From contig CP141893.1 of assembly GCA_036871055.1 (NCBI GenBank), positions 434,001 to 498,000 of the forward strand: a DNA stretch of 64,000 bases, written 5' to 3'. Below, in pieces: positions 16,971 through 25,085 of the stretch (its first letter is position 1; each line of letters starts with the position of its first letter). This stretch comes from Bisbaumannia sp015645095 (GTDB lineage Bacteria; Pseudomonadota; Gammaproteobacteria; Pseudomonadales; Halomonadaceae). A program made the position numbers and the translations under genes. Under the pieces are notes generated by a model, which did not search any database, was not told the origin of the DNA, and saw only the letters and a program-made list of their open reading frames with translations.

Positions 16971-18467
16971 ATGCTATTGGATTATAAGAAGCTGATAAAG
17001 CCAGGGCGGCGTCGCGCCGCCGATCCTTCGTCCCCCGGCCCTTCCCCCGACACCCCCGCACCTGGCCTCGCCGAGACGGCCCTGGAAACGGCCCTGGATG
17101 CCATGGTGATGATCGATGCCGATGACCGCGTCCTGCGCTTCAATGCCGCCGCCGAGGCCCTCTGGGGCCTCTCCCGGGAGCAGGTGGTTGGCCAGCCGGT
17201 GGACGGCTTGATCCCTGAACTCTTCCAGGAGGAGCATCGCGACCATATCCAGGCCAACCGTCAGACCGGCCATGACGTCCAGGTGGGCCGTCACCGGGAG
17301 GTGCAACTGGTGCGTGCCGACGGCCAGCGGCGCTGGGTCAGCATCGCCCTGTCGCGGTTGCCGCTGGCCGAGGGCCAGGGCTACCTGGCGCAGCTGCGCG
17401 ATATCACCGAGGCCCGCCAGCAGGCTCAGGGGCCCCGGCAGGCCCTGGAGCAGTGCCTGGATGCGGTGGTCAGCATCGATGAGGCGAACCGGGTGACCTT
17501 CTTCAATGCCGCCGCCGAGCGCCTCTGGGGCTATTCCCGCGACGAGGTGCTGGGACAGAACGTCAATCGCCTGGTGCCGGCGGCCATCCGTCACCAGCAC
17601 GATGGCTTCGTCGACCGCCACCGACAGAGCGGGGGGGACCGCATCGTCGGCACCAGCCGCGATGTGCAGCTGTTTCGCAGCGACGGCGAGCCGCGCTGGG
17701 TCAACCTGGCGCTGTCGCGCTTCGTGGTGGAAGGGCGCCAGTGCTATACCGCCTTCGTGCGCGATATCACCGATCAGCGCAAGCTGCGTACCCTGATGGA
17801 GAGCACCCTGGAGCAGGCCCTCAATGCGGTGGTCACCATCGACGAGAACAACTGCGTGACCTTCTTCAATGCCGCCGCCGAGCGCCTGTGGGGGTATGAG
17901 CGCCAGGAGGTGATCGGCGAGAACGTCAAGATGCTGGTGCCCCACGCTATCCGCGACCACCACGACGGCTATGTGCAGCGCAACCGGGACACCCGGGAGG
18001 ATCGCCTGGTGGGCAAGACCCGCGAGGTGGAGGTGGTGCGCAAGGATGGCAGCTCCACCTGGGCGGCGCTCTCCCTGGCGCGGATTCATCTCGACGACAG
18101 CGTCGTCTACACCGCCTTCCTGCGCGACGTCACCGAGGACGTGGCCCATCGCGAGGCGATGGTGACGCGGATGGCAGAGTTCGCCGAGGCCAGCCAGCAG
18201 ATTACCCGCTTCGCCGAGTCCATCGAAGAGATCGCCATGAACACCAACCTGCTGTCCCTCAACGCCTCCATCGAGGCGGCCCGGGCCGGGGAGGCGGGGC
18301 GCGGCTTCTCGGTGGTGGCCCAGGAGGTGCGTTCGCTCGCCGAGCGGGCCTCCAGTTCCGCCAAGGAGATCGGCGAGGTGGCTCACCATACCCATAGCCT
18401 GTTCGGCGAACTGCAGGGGGCGCTCCAGGCCCTGGAGGAGGCGGCCCGGGGCAAGCAGGGCCATTAA
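16971..18467 (+). CDS. Soluble triple-PAS methyl-accepting chemotaxis-type receptor
   Basis: A 498-aa protein without any membrane segment. Three PAS domains in a row (about 40-145, 160-265, 280-385) each carry a repeated core such as VTFFNAAAERLWGY (two copies identical, the first variant VLRFNAAAEALWGL). A very short signalling tip follows (about 415-480) with the CheA/CheW hairpin core NTNLLSLNASIEAARAGE and GRGFSVVAQEVRSLAERAS. Canonical receptors have far longer coiled coils around this tip, so it is a minimal cytoplasmic receptor like the Aer2/McpB-style PAS sensors. ATG 16971 is preferred to GTG 16929 because AGGGAG lies 8 bases upstream. Ligand (heme, flavin or none) unknown. Confidence 0.88.
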   Translation: MLLDYKKLIKPGRRRAADPSSPGPSPDTPAPGLAETALETALDAMVMIDADDRVLRFNAAAEALWGLSREQVVGQPVDGLIPELFQEEHRDHIQANRQTGHDVQVGRHREVQLVRADGQRRWVSIALSRLPLAEGQGYLAQLRDITEARQQAQGPRQALEQCLDAVVSIDEANRVTFFNAAAERLWGYSRDEVLGQNVNRLVPAAIRHQHDGFVDRHRQSGGDRIVGTSRDVQLFRSDGEPRWVNLALSRFVVEGRQCYTAFVRDITDQRKLRTLMESTLEQALNAVVTIDENNCVTFFNAAAERLWGYERQEVIGENVKMLVPHAIRDHHDGYVQRNRDTREDRLVGKTREVEVVRKDGSSTWAALSLARIHLDDSVVYTAFLRDVTEDVAHREAMVTRMAEFAEASQQITRFAESIEEIAMNTNLLSLNASIEAARAGEAGRGFSVVAQEVRSLAERASSSAKEIGEVAHHTHSLFGELQGALQALEEAARGKQGH

Positions 18468-18545
18468 ACGGCTCCCGGGCGGGATTGCGACTAGGCTTGT
18501 CGGCATCGGGTGGCTCGACGGCCGCCCGCCGACACAGGGATGACC

Positions 18546-19487
18546 ATGCTGGGATTTCTGCAGGGCTTCGCCTATGGCCTCTTCCTGACCTGCTGGCCCT
18601 GGCTGGTGGTGGGGCTGGTGGCGCCGCCCCTGGCGCTGCCCACCGCCGAGCCCAGCCGGGCGCAGGCGGTGCTGCGCTATGCCCTGATTGCCCCCTTTAT
18701 CAGCCTGCTTCTGTGGCTCACCTCCCTGTGGGGGGGCTTCGGTCCCAGCCTGTGGGGCTGGTTGGCGGGGCTGTCCGCCATCGCCGTGGCGCTTCCCGTG
18801 GAGCGCTGCCTGCGCGCCTGGTGGGGGCGCCGGCGGCGCGCCCGTCTGCAGGCCCGCCTGGATAACGAGCTGGTGCGGCGTCGCGAGCGTGAGGCCCGGG
18901 AGGCCCACGAGGCGGACCTGCGGCGCCTGGATCCCCAGGCGCCGCCCGCCGAGGCGGACGACCTGGTCCGCGGGTTGTGCCGGGCCAAGGCGGCCCTGGA
19001 GGCCAGGGCGCGCAGCGACCTGGCGCTCCAGGCCGATCGCCTCTATAGCCGCTACCATCGGGTACTGGCGCTGCTGGAGGGCAGCTTCCGCCGCGACGAG
19101 GTGACCTATGAACGGGCCCATGGGCTGGTGGGGGAGGTGGGCAAGGAGGCCCTGGAACACCTCGAGGCGATGGTCACCCTGCTGGAGGGGGTGGCCGGGG
19201 TGGATGCCGACTTCGTGCGCCGCCGCCTGGCGCGCCGCGAGCCGCGCCTCGGCGTCGAGGAGTGCCTGGCCCTGGAGCGGCGCCTGGCCCTGGTGGAGGA
19301 GACCGAGCGCAGCCTGCAGCGGCTGCTGGCGCGGCTCGAGGCGATCCTCACCCTGCTCGACGACACCTGCGTCAGCTTGGCCCGCTTGCAGGCCGAGGCG
19401 CCGCGTAACGGTGGTCGCGGCGAGGCCCTGGAGGCGCTCAAGCGCTTCACCGAGCGTGCCGAGCGCTATGGCCGGCGGGGCTCCTGA
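18546..19487 (+). CDS. Membrane-anchored helical protein, XpaC-like partner of TelA
   Basis: A 313-aa protein. Two or three hydrophobic spans lie in the first 85 residues (GFAYGLFLTCWPWLVVGLV; YALIAPFISLLLWLTSLWGG; LWGWLAGLSAIAVAL). A long, charged, mostly helical cytoplasmic part follows, rich in Arg/Glu/Leu heptads. The layout and its place 56 bp before a TelA-family gene match the XpaC-like proteins that commonly sit beside TelA, but I cannot confirm the family by eye. ATG 18546 is preferred over ATG 18540 because AGGGA is at proper spacing. Function unknown; envelope stress or toxic anion tolerance is the usual suggestion for the pair. Confidence 0.65.
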   Translation: MLGFLQGFAYGLFLTCWPWLVVGLVAPPLALPTAEPSRAQAVLRYALIAPFISLLLWLTSLWGGFGPSLWGWLAGLSAIAVALPVERCLRAWWGRRRRARLQARLDNELVRRREREAREAHEADLRRLDPQAPPAEADDLVRGLCRAKAALEARARSDLALQADRLYSRYHRVLALLEGSFRRDEVTYERAHGLVGEVGKEALEHLEAMVTLLEGVAGVDADFVRRRLARREPRLGVEECLALERRLALVEETERSLQRLLARLEAILTLLDDTCVSLARLQAEAPRNGGRGEALEALKRFTERAERYGRRGS

Positions 19488-19543
19488 GGTGAGTCGGCCA
19501 TGGCGCGGGCTATGCTGAGGAGACGCGGTCGAGGAGGCATACG

Positions 19544-20698
19544 ATGACAGAGTCCGATCGGCGACCCTTGTCGCTGCCCAATCCACAGGAGATCGCCCGC
19601 CAGCTGGGGCGGGAGGCGGCTCCCGACAGCGACGCCCTGGCGGCGGAGGCCGAGGCCTGGGTGGCCCGGGTCCTGGAGGAAAGTGCCCGGGAGCAGCAGC
19701 GCCGTGCCGTGGATGAGCTGGGGCTGGAGGCCCAGCGCCACGCCGCCCACCAGAGCGAGATGCTCAAGACCCCGCTGCGCACCCTGGCTCGCCACAGCGA
19801 GGATGGCGGGCCGGTGGCCCAGGCCCTGACGGGGCTGCGCGAGCGCATGCAGGACCTCGATCCCCAGGCCCACCAGCTCGAGCCGCGGCGCTTCGACTGG
19901 TTGCTCAACCGCCTACCCGGGGTGAGCAGCCGGCTGCAGCGTTATTTCCGGCGCTTCGAGAATGCCCAGGAAGCCCTCGACGGCATCATCGGCGAGCTCC
20001 AGGCGGGCCGCGATGTCCTCTATCGCGACAACCTGACCCTGGGCGACGATCAGGAGGCCCTGGAGCAGACCCTGGGCGAGCTCAATCATCAGCTGGCCCT
20101 GGGTCAGGCCATCGAGGCGCGGCTCCAGGCGGCCATCGCCGAGCAGGATCCGGAGGCCGCCGAGCGGGCCTTTATCGAGCAGGAGCTGGGCTTCCCGCTG
20201 CGCCAGCGGCTGCTCGACCTACAGCAGCAGGTGGCGGTCTGCCAGCAGGGCATCCTCGCCCTGGAAGTGATCATCCGCAACAACCGGGAGCTGATGCGCG
20301 GCGTGGAACGGGCCATCAACGTCACGGTGGCGGCCCTGGGGGTGGCGGTCACCGTGGCTTTGGCCCTGGCCAACCAGCGCATGGTGCTGGATCGGGTGGA
20401 GGGGCTCAATGCCACCACCAGCGAGATGATCTCGCGCACCGCCAAGACCCTGCGCGCCCAGGGGGTGGATATCCAGACCCGGGCGGCCTCGACGATGCTC
20501 GATATGCAGGCCCTGGAGGAGGCCTTCGGGGAGGTGATGGCGGCCATCGACGACCTGGCCGACTACCGTCGCCAGGCCCTGCCGGCCCTGGGCGAGCAGA
20601 TCGAGCGCCTGGATGTGCTGACCCGCCGCGGCCAGGCGGCGGTGGACGACCTGGTGGGCGAGCGGCGCGACGACCGCAACGACGAGGGGGTGGCCTAG
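19544..20698 (+). CDS. Toxic anion resistance protein, TelA/KlaA family
   Basis: Cytoplasmic, almost wholly alpha-helical protein of 384 aa. It has the TelA core LLNRLPGVSSRLQRYFRRFENAQEALD, then LQAGRDVLYRDNLTLGDD, QQVAVCQQGILALEVIIRNNRELMRGVERA and the C-terminal TVALALANQRMVLDRVEGLNATTSEMISRTAKTLR. Family members were named for tellurite resistance on plasmids, but chromosomal copies are widespread and their job is unsettled. Same direction as, and directly after, the membrane partner at 18546. The last 18 bases form the left half of a 32-bp palindrome. Confidence 0.9.
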   Translation: MTESDRRPLSLPNPQEIARQLGREAAPDSDALAAEAEAWVARVLEESAREQQRRAVDELGLEAQRHAAHQSEMLKTPLRTLARHSEDGGPVAQALTGLRERMQDLDPQAHQLEPRRFDWLLNRLPGVSSRLQRYFRRFENAQEALDGIIGELQAGRDVLYRDNLTLGDDQEALEQTLGELNHQLALGQAIEARLQAAIAEQDPEAAERAFIEQELGFPLRQRLLDLQQQVAVCQQGILALEVIIRNNRELMRGVERAINVTVAALGVAVTVALALANQRMVLDRVEGLNATTSEMISRTAKTLRAQGVDIQTRAASTMLDMQALEEAFGEVMAAIDDLADYRRQALPALGEQIERLDVLTRRGQAAVDDLVGERRDDRNDEGVA

Positions 20699-20712
20699 GC
20701 CACCCCCTCGTC
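20681..20712. terminator. Perfect 32-bp palindrome over the telA-type stop codon
   Basis: Positions 20681-20696 are the exact reverse complement of 20697-20712, centred on the TAG stop codon of the TelA-family gene. As RNA it forms a very stable stem for both strands, between two convergent genes (stops at 20698 and 20739). No T tract follows on either side, so it is a terminator-like or 3'-protecting structure rather than a classic terminator. Confidence 0.7.
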
Positions 20713-20738
20713 TCTACCCGATAGCCAGCGGTGGTGCC

Positions 20739-22112
20739 TTATTCGGCAACCAGGCTCAGGGTGTAGGTGCCGGTGCCGTGGCTATTGAAGGAGCGGGCGA
20801 TGGCCCGGTACTCGCCCGGCTCCAGGTGGGTCTGGATGCGCGAGTCGAGGCCGGCGCCGCCGTCGTCATTGCTCAGGGCGATGCCGTTGCCTTCCAGTTC
20901 CAGGTAGGAGTCCAGCTCGTCGGACATCATGTCCAGGCGGTAGCGGCCGGCCTGGGTGATCTCGAAGGCGTAGTAGTCCCGGGCGCCGGGCTCCAGCCAG
21001 GCCCGCAGGGGCTCATTCAGGGTCAGCTCGCCGCCGCTGGGCAGGTCGCCGATATCGAAGGCCTCCACGGCCAGCTCGAAGAGGCCGCTGGCGCCGCTGC
21101 CGAAGCTGCGTGCCACGATGGTGTAGCTACCCGCTTCCAGGCGCTGGCGAATCCGTGAGTCGAGGCCGTCGCCGCCATCGTCGTCATAGGTATTGACGCC
21201 GTTGCCGGAGAGTTCCAGGTAGGCGTCGAAGTCATCCGACATCAGGTCGATGGTGACCATCGCCGCCTCGTCGATCACCAGGGTGTACTCCAGGCGCTGG
21301 CCGGGCAGCCAGCCGTGGATCGCCTCGCCCACGCGGATCTCGCCGCCGTTGCGCAGCTCGCCGTCATGGGGCAGTTCCTGGGGCTCGATGCTCAAGCGGT
21401 AGAGACCGCTGCCCTGGCCGAAGGCGCTGCGCGCGGTGACGGTATAGTCGCCGGGTTCGAGGAAGTCGCTGATGCGGGCATCCAGATTGCCGGCGCTGTC
21501 GTCGTCCTCGCGGAAGAAGTTGCCGGGCCCGGCCAGCTCCAGGTAGGCATCGAAGTCGTCGGAGCGCATCTCGATACGGTAGAGGCCGCTCTCCTCGATG
21601 GTCAGGGCGTGATGGTCCGGGCCATCCTGCAGCCAGCCATCCAGGGGCTCGGAGAGGCTCAGATCGCCGCCGCTGGCGCTAAGCTCGATCCGGCGGCTGT
21701 TGAGGTCGTAGGGGCCGAAGCTGTGGGCATCGACGCCACTGACCACCACCAGGTAGTCGCCGGCCTCGTCGATGCGCCGACGCAGGGTGCTGGTGGGCGG
21801 GCCATAGGGGTCGCTGGTGGCGATCAGCTGGGTCTCGGCGTCAAAGAGGGCCAGGCTGCCATGCAGGGCGCCGCTCAGCTCGAACTCCACCAGGGTGTCC
21901 GCATCCAGGCTCAGGGTATGGCGGGCGTAGCGGCTGCCATCATTGCCGTTAAGTTCGCTGGCAGAAGTGATCTCGCCCCGGTGGCGTTCGCCCAGCTCGA
22001 TGGCATGGACGGTAATGGCGGAAGCGTCGCTGTCGGCGGCGGGGGAGCAGCCGACCAGCAGGGCGGCGCCGCCGAGGACGATCAGGGTCAGTGATGAGGC
22101 GCGATAGGCCAT
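20739..22112 (-). CDS. Lipoprotein with four PPC-like beta-sandwich repeats
   Basis: A 457-aa secreted lipoprotein. The signal peptide ends in lipobox LVGC, so Cys22 would be lipidated; Asp or Glu does not follow it directly, which favours the outer membrane. After that come four repeats of about 105 residues resembling the bacterial pre-peptidase C-terminal (PPC) domain. The last three share SDDFDAYLEL or SDELDSYLEL, a DDD/DDG loop that looks calcium-binding, LDSRI and LEPGxYT. The first is diverged. No peptidase domain is attached, although PPC domains usually accompany one. Start 22112 follows AAGGATGCTTCC. Transcribed divergently from the UMF1 carrier. Function unknown. Confidence 0.85.
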   Translation of the reverse strand: MAYRASSLTLIVLGGAALLVGCSPAADSDASAITVHAIELGERHRGEITSASELNGNDGSRYARHTLSLDADTLVEFELSGALHGSLALFDAETQLIATSDPYGPPTSTLRRRIDEAGDYLVVVSGVDAHSFGPYDLNSRRIELSASGGDLSLSEPLDGWLQDGPDHHALTIEESGLYRIEMRSDDFDAYLELAGPGNFFREDDDSAGNLDARISDFLEPGDYTVTARSAFGQGSGLYRLSIEPQELPHDGELRNGGEIRVGEAIHGWLPGQRLEYTLVIDEAAMVTIDLMSDDFDAYLELSGNGVNTYDDDGGDGLDSRIRQRLEAGSYTIVARSFGSGASGLFELAVEAFDIGDLPSGGELTLNEPLRAWLEPGARDYYAFEITQAGRYRLDMMSDELDSYLELEGNGIALSNDDGGAGLDSRIQTHLEPGEYRAIARSFNSHGTGTYTLSLVAE

Positions 22113-22302
22113 GGAAGCATCCTTGTTCGATGGCAAGCATCGGTTGAGGGAAGGGCCCGAGACGGCAGGCCACGTATCAGGAGGCATTATAGGGAAATTT
22201 CGCCGACGTGCCCCCTGAAATGGCGAGCCCCCGAGGCTCTCCGGGTATGATGCCGTGACGCGTGGCACATGGGGTGCCGCGATGACCCCAGGGAGCCCCA
22301 CT

Positions 22303-23661
22303 ATGCAGGCGATGCCCGCCAGCCCTTCCCTCCGGGAGCGTGCCTCCCGCCGTGAGATCTTCGGCTGGGCGATGTTCGATTTCGCCAACCAGGCCTACAC
22401 CCTGCTGATCATCACCGTGGTGTTCGGCGAGCTCTTCACCACCGTGATCGTCGGCGACCGCGGCGATGGCTATCGCTTCGCCAACCTGCTGTGGAGCCTG
22501 GCCCTGGCCCTGAGCTACCTGCTGGTGGTGCTCAGCGGCCCGGTGTGCGGCGCCGTCATGGACTATGCGGCGGCCAAGAAGCGCTTTCTCTTCGTCAGCT
22601 ACCTGGTCACGGTGGCGAGCACGGCGCTGCTCTACTGGGTGGCGCCGGGCTATGTATGGCTGGGCTTCGCGCTGATCGTGATCTCCAATACCGCCTACTC
22701 CCTGGGCGAATCCTTTATCGCCGCCTTCCTGCCCGACCTGGGGCCCCCTAAGGATCTGGGCAAGATCTCCGGCTTCGGCTGGGCGTTGGGCTATGTGGGC
22801 GGGCTCTTCGCCGCCGGCTTCACCCTGGTGATGCTGGGGGAGGCCACCGCCGACAACTTCGAGCGCATCCGCTGGGTGGGGCCCTTCGCCGCCGGCTTCT
22901 TCCTGGTGACCGCCATTCCCACCTTCCTGTGGCTCAAGGAGCGTGGCCGAGCGCAGCGGCTGCCGCCGGGGCAGGGCTACCTGGCCATCGCCCGGGCGCG
23001 GGTTGCCACCACCCTGCAGGAGCTGCGTCACTTCCGCGACCTGGCGATCTTCCTGGTGTCGCTGCTCTTCTCCATGGCCGGCGTCTATATCATCATCGCC
23101 TTCGCCTTTATCTACGGCGCCCAGGTGATCGGCTGGGACGCCGAGATCCGCAACCTGATGTTTATCATCGTTCAGATCACCGCGGCGGCGGGGGCGCTGG
23201 GCTTTGGCTTTATCCAGGATCGGATCGGCGCCAAGGTCACCTACCTGGGCACCCTGGGGCTCTGGGTGGCGGCGATCCTCGCCATCTGGGCCACCCCGGA
23301 ACTCACCGCCTGGCTCAATGCCCGCTTCCGGCTCGGCTGGGAGGCCCAGCACCTCTTCCTGGTGGTGGGCTGCCTGGCGGGGCTCTCCCTGGGCTCCAGC
23401 CAGTCCGCCAGCCGCGCCCTGGTGGGGCTCTTCTCGCCGCTGGCCAAGTCCGCCGAATTCTTCGGCTTCTGGGGCCTGGCCAACAAGCTGGCCGGGGTCT
23501 TCGGTATCGTCGCCCTGGGCCTGCTGCAGACCCTGGTGGGCCTGCAGGCCTCCATCCTGCTCTGCGCGGCGCTGTTTATCGTCGCCATCCTGATCTGCCT
23601 GGCCGTCGACCAGGCCCGCGGCCAGCGCGCCGCCGAGGCCTGGCATAACGGCGGCGGCTGA
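22303..23661 (+). CDS. UMF1-family MFS transporter
   Basis: Twelve-span carrier of 452 aa. It opens with REIFGWAMFDFANQAYTLLIITVVF, the hallmark of the UMF1 (Vps22/Atg22-like) branch of the major facilitators. Further landmarks are SGPVCGAVMDYAAAKKRFL, GFGWALGYVGGLFAAG and LGSSQSASRALVGLFSP (about 370). Substrates of bacterial UMF1 proteins are mostly unknown; the yeast relative exports amino acids from vacuoles. ATG 22303 has AGGGAG 8 bases before it; two earlier in-frame starts lack a ribosome site. It precedes the ATP-grasp/CocE pair by 107 bp in the same direction and might export or import their product (inference). Confidence 0.88.
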   Translation: MQAMPASPSLRERASRREIFGWAMFDFANQAYTLLIITVVFGELFTTVIVGDRGDGYRFANLLWSLALALSYLLVVLSGPVCGAVMDYAAAKKRFLFVSYLVTVASTALLYWVAPGYVWLGFALIVISNTAYSLGESFIAAFLPDLGPPKDLGKISGFGWALGYVGGLFAAGFTLVMLGEATADNFERIRWVGPFAAGFFLVTAIPTFLWLKERGRAQRLPPGQGYLAIARARVATTLQELRHFRDLAIFLVSLLFSMAGVYIIIAFAFIYGAQVIGWDAEIRNLMFIIVQITAAAGALGFGFIQDRIGAKVTYLGTLGLWVAAILAIWATPELTAWLNARFRLGWEAQHLFLVVGCLAGLSLGSSQSASRALVGLFSPLAKSAEFFGFWGLANKLAGVFGIVALGLLQTLVGLQASILLCAALFIVAILICLAVDQARGQRAAEAWHNGGG

Positions 23662-23768
23662 GCGGCGGCCCTTCATGAGGCGGCGTCACGCTCGGCGCGG
23701 CGGTCGCCTTCCTCTCCCCCGTGCTGAACTATGCTCCTGAGAGGTACCGCGGTGGGGAGGGGCGCATC

Positions 23769-25070
23769 ATGGGCAGTCGTCATATCTTCGTGGTGGGGTT
23801 GAACGAGGCCAATCACGAGCGCCTGCGGCGTTTGCGCGGCGCCGAGCACTGGCACTTCCACGGCATCATCGAGCCGGCAGCGGTCTACGACACCGAGGAG
23901 TTCGATATCGCCGCCATGCTGGCCGAGGCGACCGCCGAGCTGGAGGCCTTCGGGGACCCCATCGCCGCCATCGTCGGCTACATGGACTTCCCGGTCTCCA
24001 CCATGCTGCCGATCCTCTGCGAGCGCTTCGGCACCCGCACCACCAGCCTGGAGAGCCTGCTCAAGTGTGAGCACAAGTACTGGAGCCGGCGGGTCCAGCG
24101 CGAGGTGATCCCCGAGCATATCCCGGCCTTCACCGCCTTCGATCCCTTCGACGAGCGGGCCCTGGAGGTGATCGGCGCGGCGGGGCTCTACTTTCCCTTC
24201 TTCGTCAAGCCGATCAAGTCGTCGGGCTCCAAGCTGGGCTTTCGCATCGCTACCCCCGAGGACTTCCAGGCCGCCATCGCGTGCCTGCGCGCCGAGATCG
24301 GCCTGATCGCCGATCCCTTCAACACCGTGCTGGAGCACGCCCACCTGCCCCCCGAGGTGGCCGAGGTGGACGGTGGCTACTGCATCGCCGAGGAGATCAT
24401 CGGTGGCTGGCAGTGCACCCTGGAGGGCTACGTCTTCCAGGGCGAACCGGTGATCTACGGGGTGGTCGACTCGATTCGCTACCCCGGGGTGCTGAGCTTC
24501 TACCATTATCTCTACCCCTCGCAGCTGCCGCCGGCGGTGCAGGACGAGATGATCGGCCTGGCGAAGCGGGTGATGGCGCATATCGGCTACGACAACGCGG
24601 CCTTCAATGTCGAGTTCTTCTGGGACGAGGTGCAGGGGCGCATCTGGTTGCTGGAGATCAACACGCGGATCTCCCAGTCCCACTGCGATCTCTTCGAGAA
24701 GGTGGATGGGGTCAGCCACCAGCAGGTCACCGTCGACCTGGCGCTCGGGCAGCGCCCCGATATGCCGAGCCGCCAGGGCGGCTATGCGCTGGCCGGCAAG
24801 TTCTTCCACCGGGTGTTCTTTCGTGATGCGACGGTCAGTCGGGTGCCTACCGAGGAGGAGATTGCGGCCCTGGAGGCCGACTATCCCGGTGCCGTGATCG
24901 ACGTCCAGGTGGTCGCGGGCCAGCGCCTCTCGACCCTGCCCGAGCAGGACAGCTACAGCTATGCGCTGGCCCATGTCTGGCTGGGGGCGGCCGACTACGC
25001 TGGCCTGCTGGCCGACTACGAGGCCCTGGCGGCGCGGCTGGCCTTCGAGTTCACCGAGATCGACAGCTGA
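23769..25070 (+). CDS. ATP-grasp ligase-like protein
   Basis: A 433-aa protein of the ATP-grasp fold (carboxylate-amine ligase type). The pre-ATP-grasp part (1-110) ends at SLESLLKCEHKYWSRR. The ATP lysine region is FPFFVKPIKSSGSKLGFRI, then YCIAEEIIGGWQCTLEGYV, and the magnesium-binding end is WLLEINTRISQSHCDLFE. Such enzymes join an acyl group to an amine through an acyl phosphate; peptide or amino acid-amine ligation is typical. A strong GGGAGGGG ribosome site precedes ATG 23769. Fifteen bases after its stop begins a CocE-type hydrolase, so ligation and hydrolysis of one amide may be paired. Product unknown. Confidence 0.85.
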   Translation: MGSRHIFVVGLNEANHERLRRLRGAEHWHFHGIIEPAAVYDTEEFDIAAMLAEATAELEAFGDPIAAIVGYMDFPVSTMLPILCERFGTRTTSLESLLKCEHKYWSRRVQREVIPEHIPAFTAFDPFDERALEVIGAAGLYFPFFVKPIKSSGSKLGFRIATPEDFQAAIACLRAEIGLIADPFNTVLEHAHLPPEVAEVDGGYCIAEEIIGGWQCTLEGYVFQGEPVIYGVVDSIRYPGVLSFYHYLYPSQLPPAVQDEMIGLAKRVMAHIGYDNAAFNVEFFWDEVQGRIWLLEINTRISQSHCDLFEKVDGVSHQQVTVDLALGQRPDMPSRQGGYALAGKFFHRVFFRDATVSRVPTEEEIAALEADYPGAVIDVQVVAGQRLSTLPEQDSYSYALAHVWLGAADYAGLLADYEALAARLAFEFTEIDS

Positions 25071-25085
25071 GCAGAGGAGGGCGCC

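Noticed and set aside
16974..19586. An 870-codon minus-strand open frame opposite the chemoreceptor and the TelA-partner gene
   Set aside because: Its product is low-complexity and proline/glutamine/glycine-rich, while the plus strand carries intact PAS domains and signalling motifs.
22113..22388. N-terminal extension of the PPC-repeat lipoprotein to position 2238x
   Set aside because: The lipobox signal peptide begins at 22112 with a ribosome site just before it; the extension would bury the signal peptide 90 residues inside.
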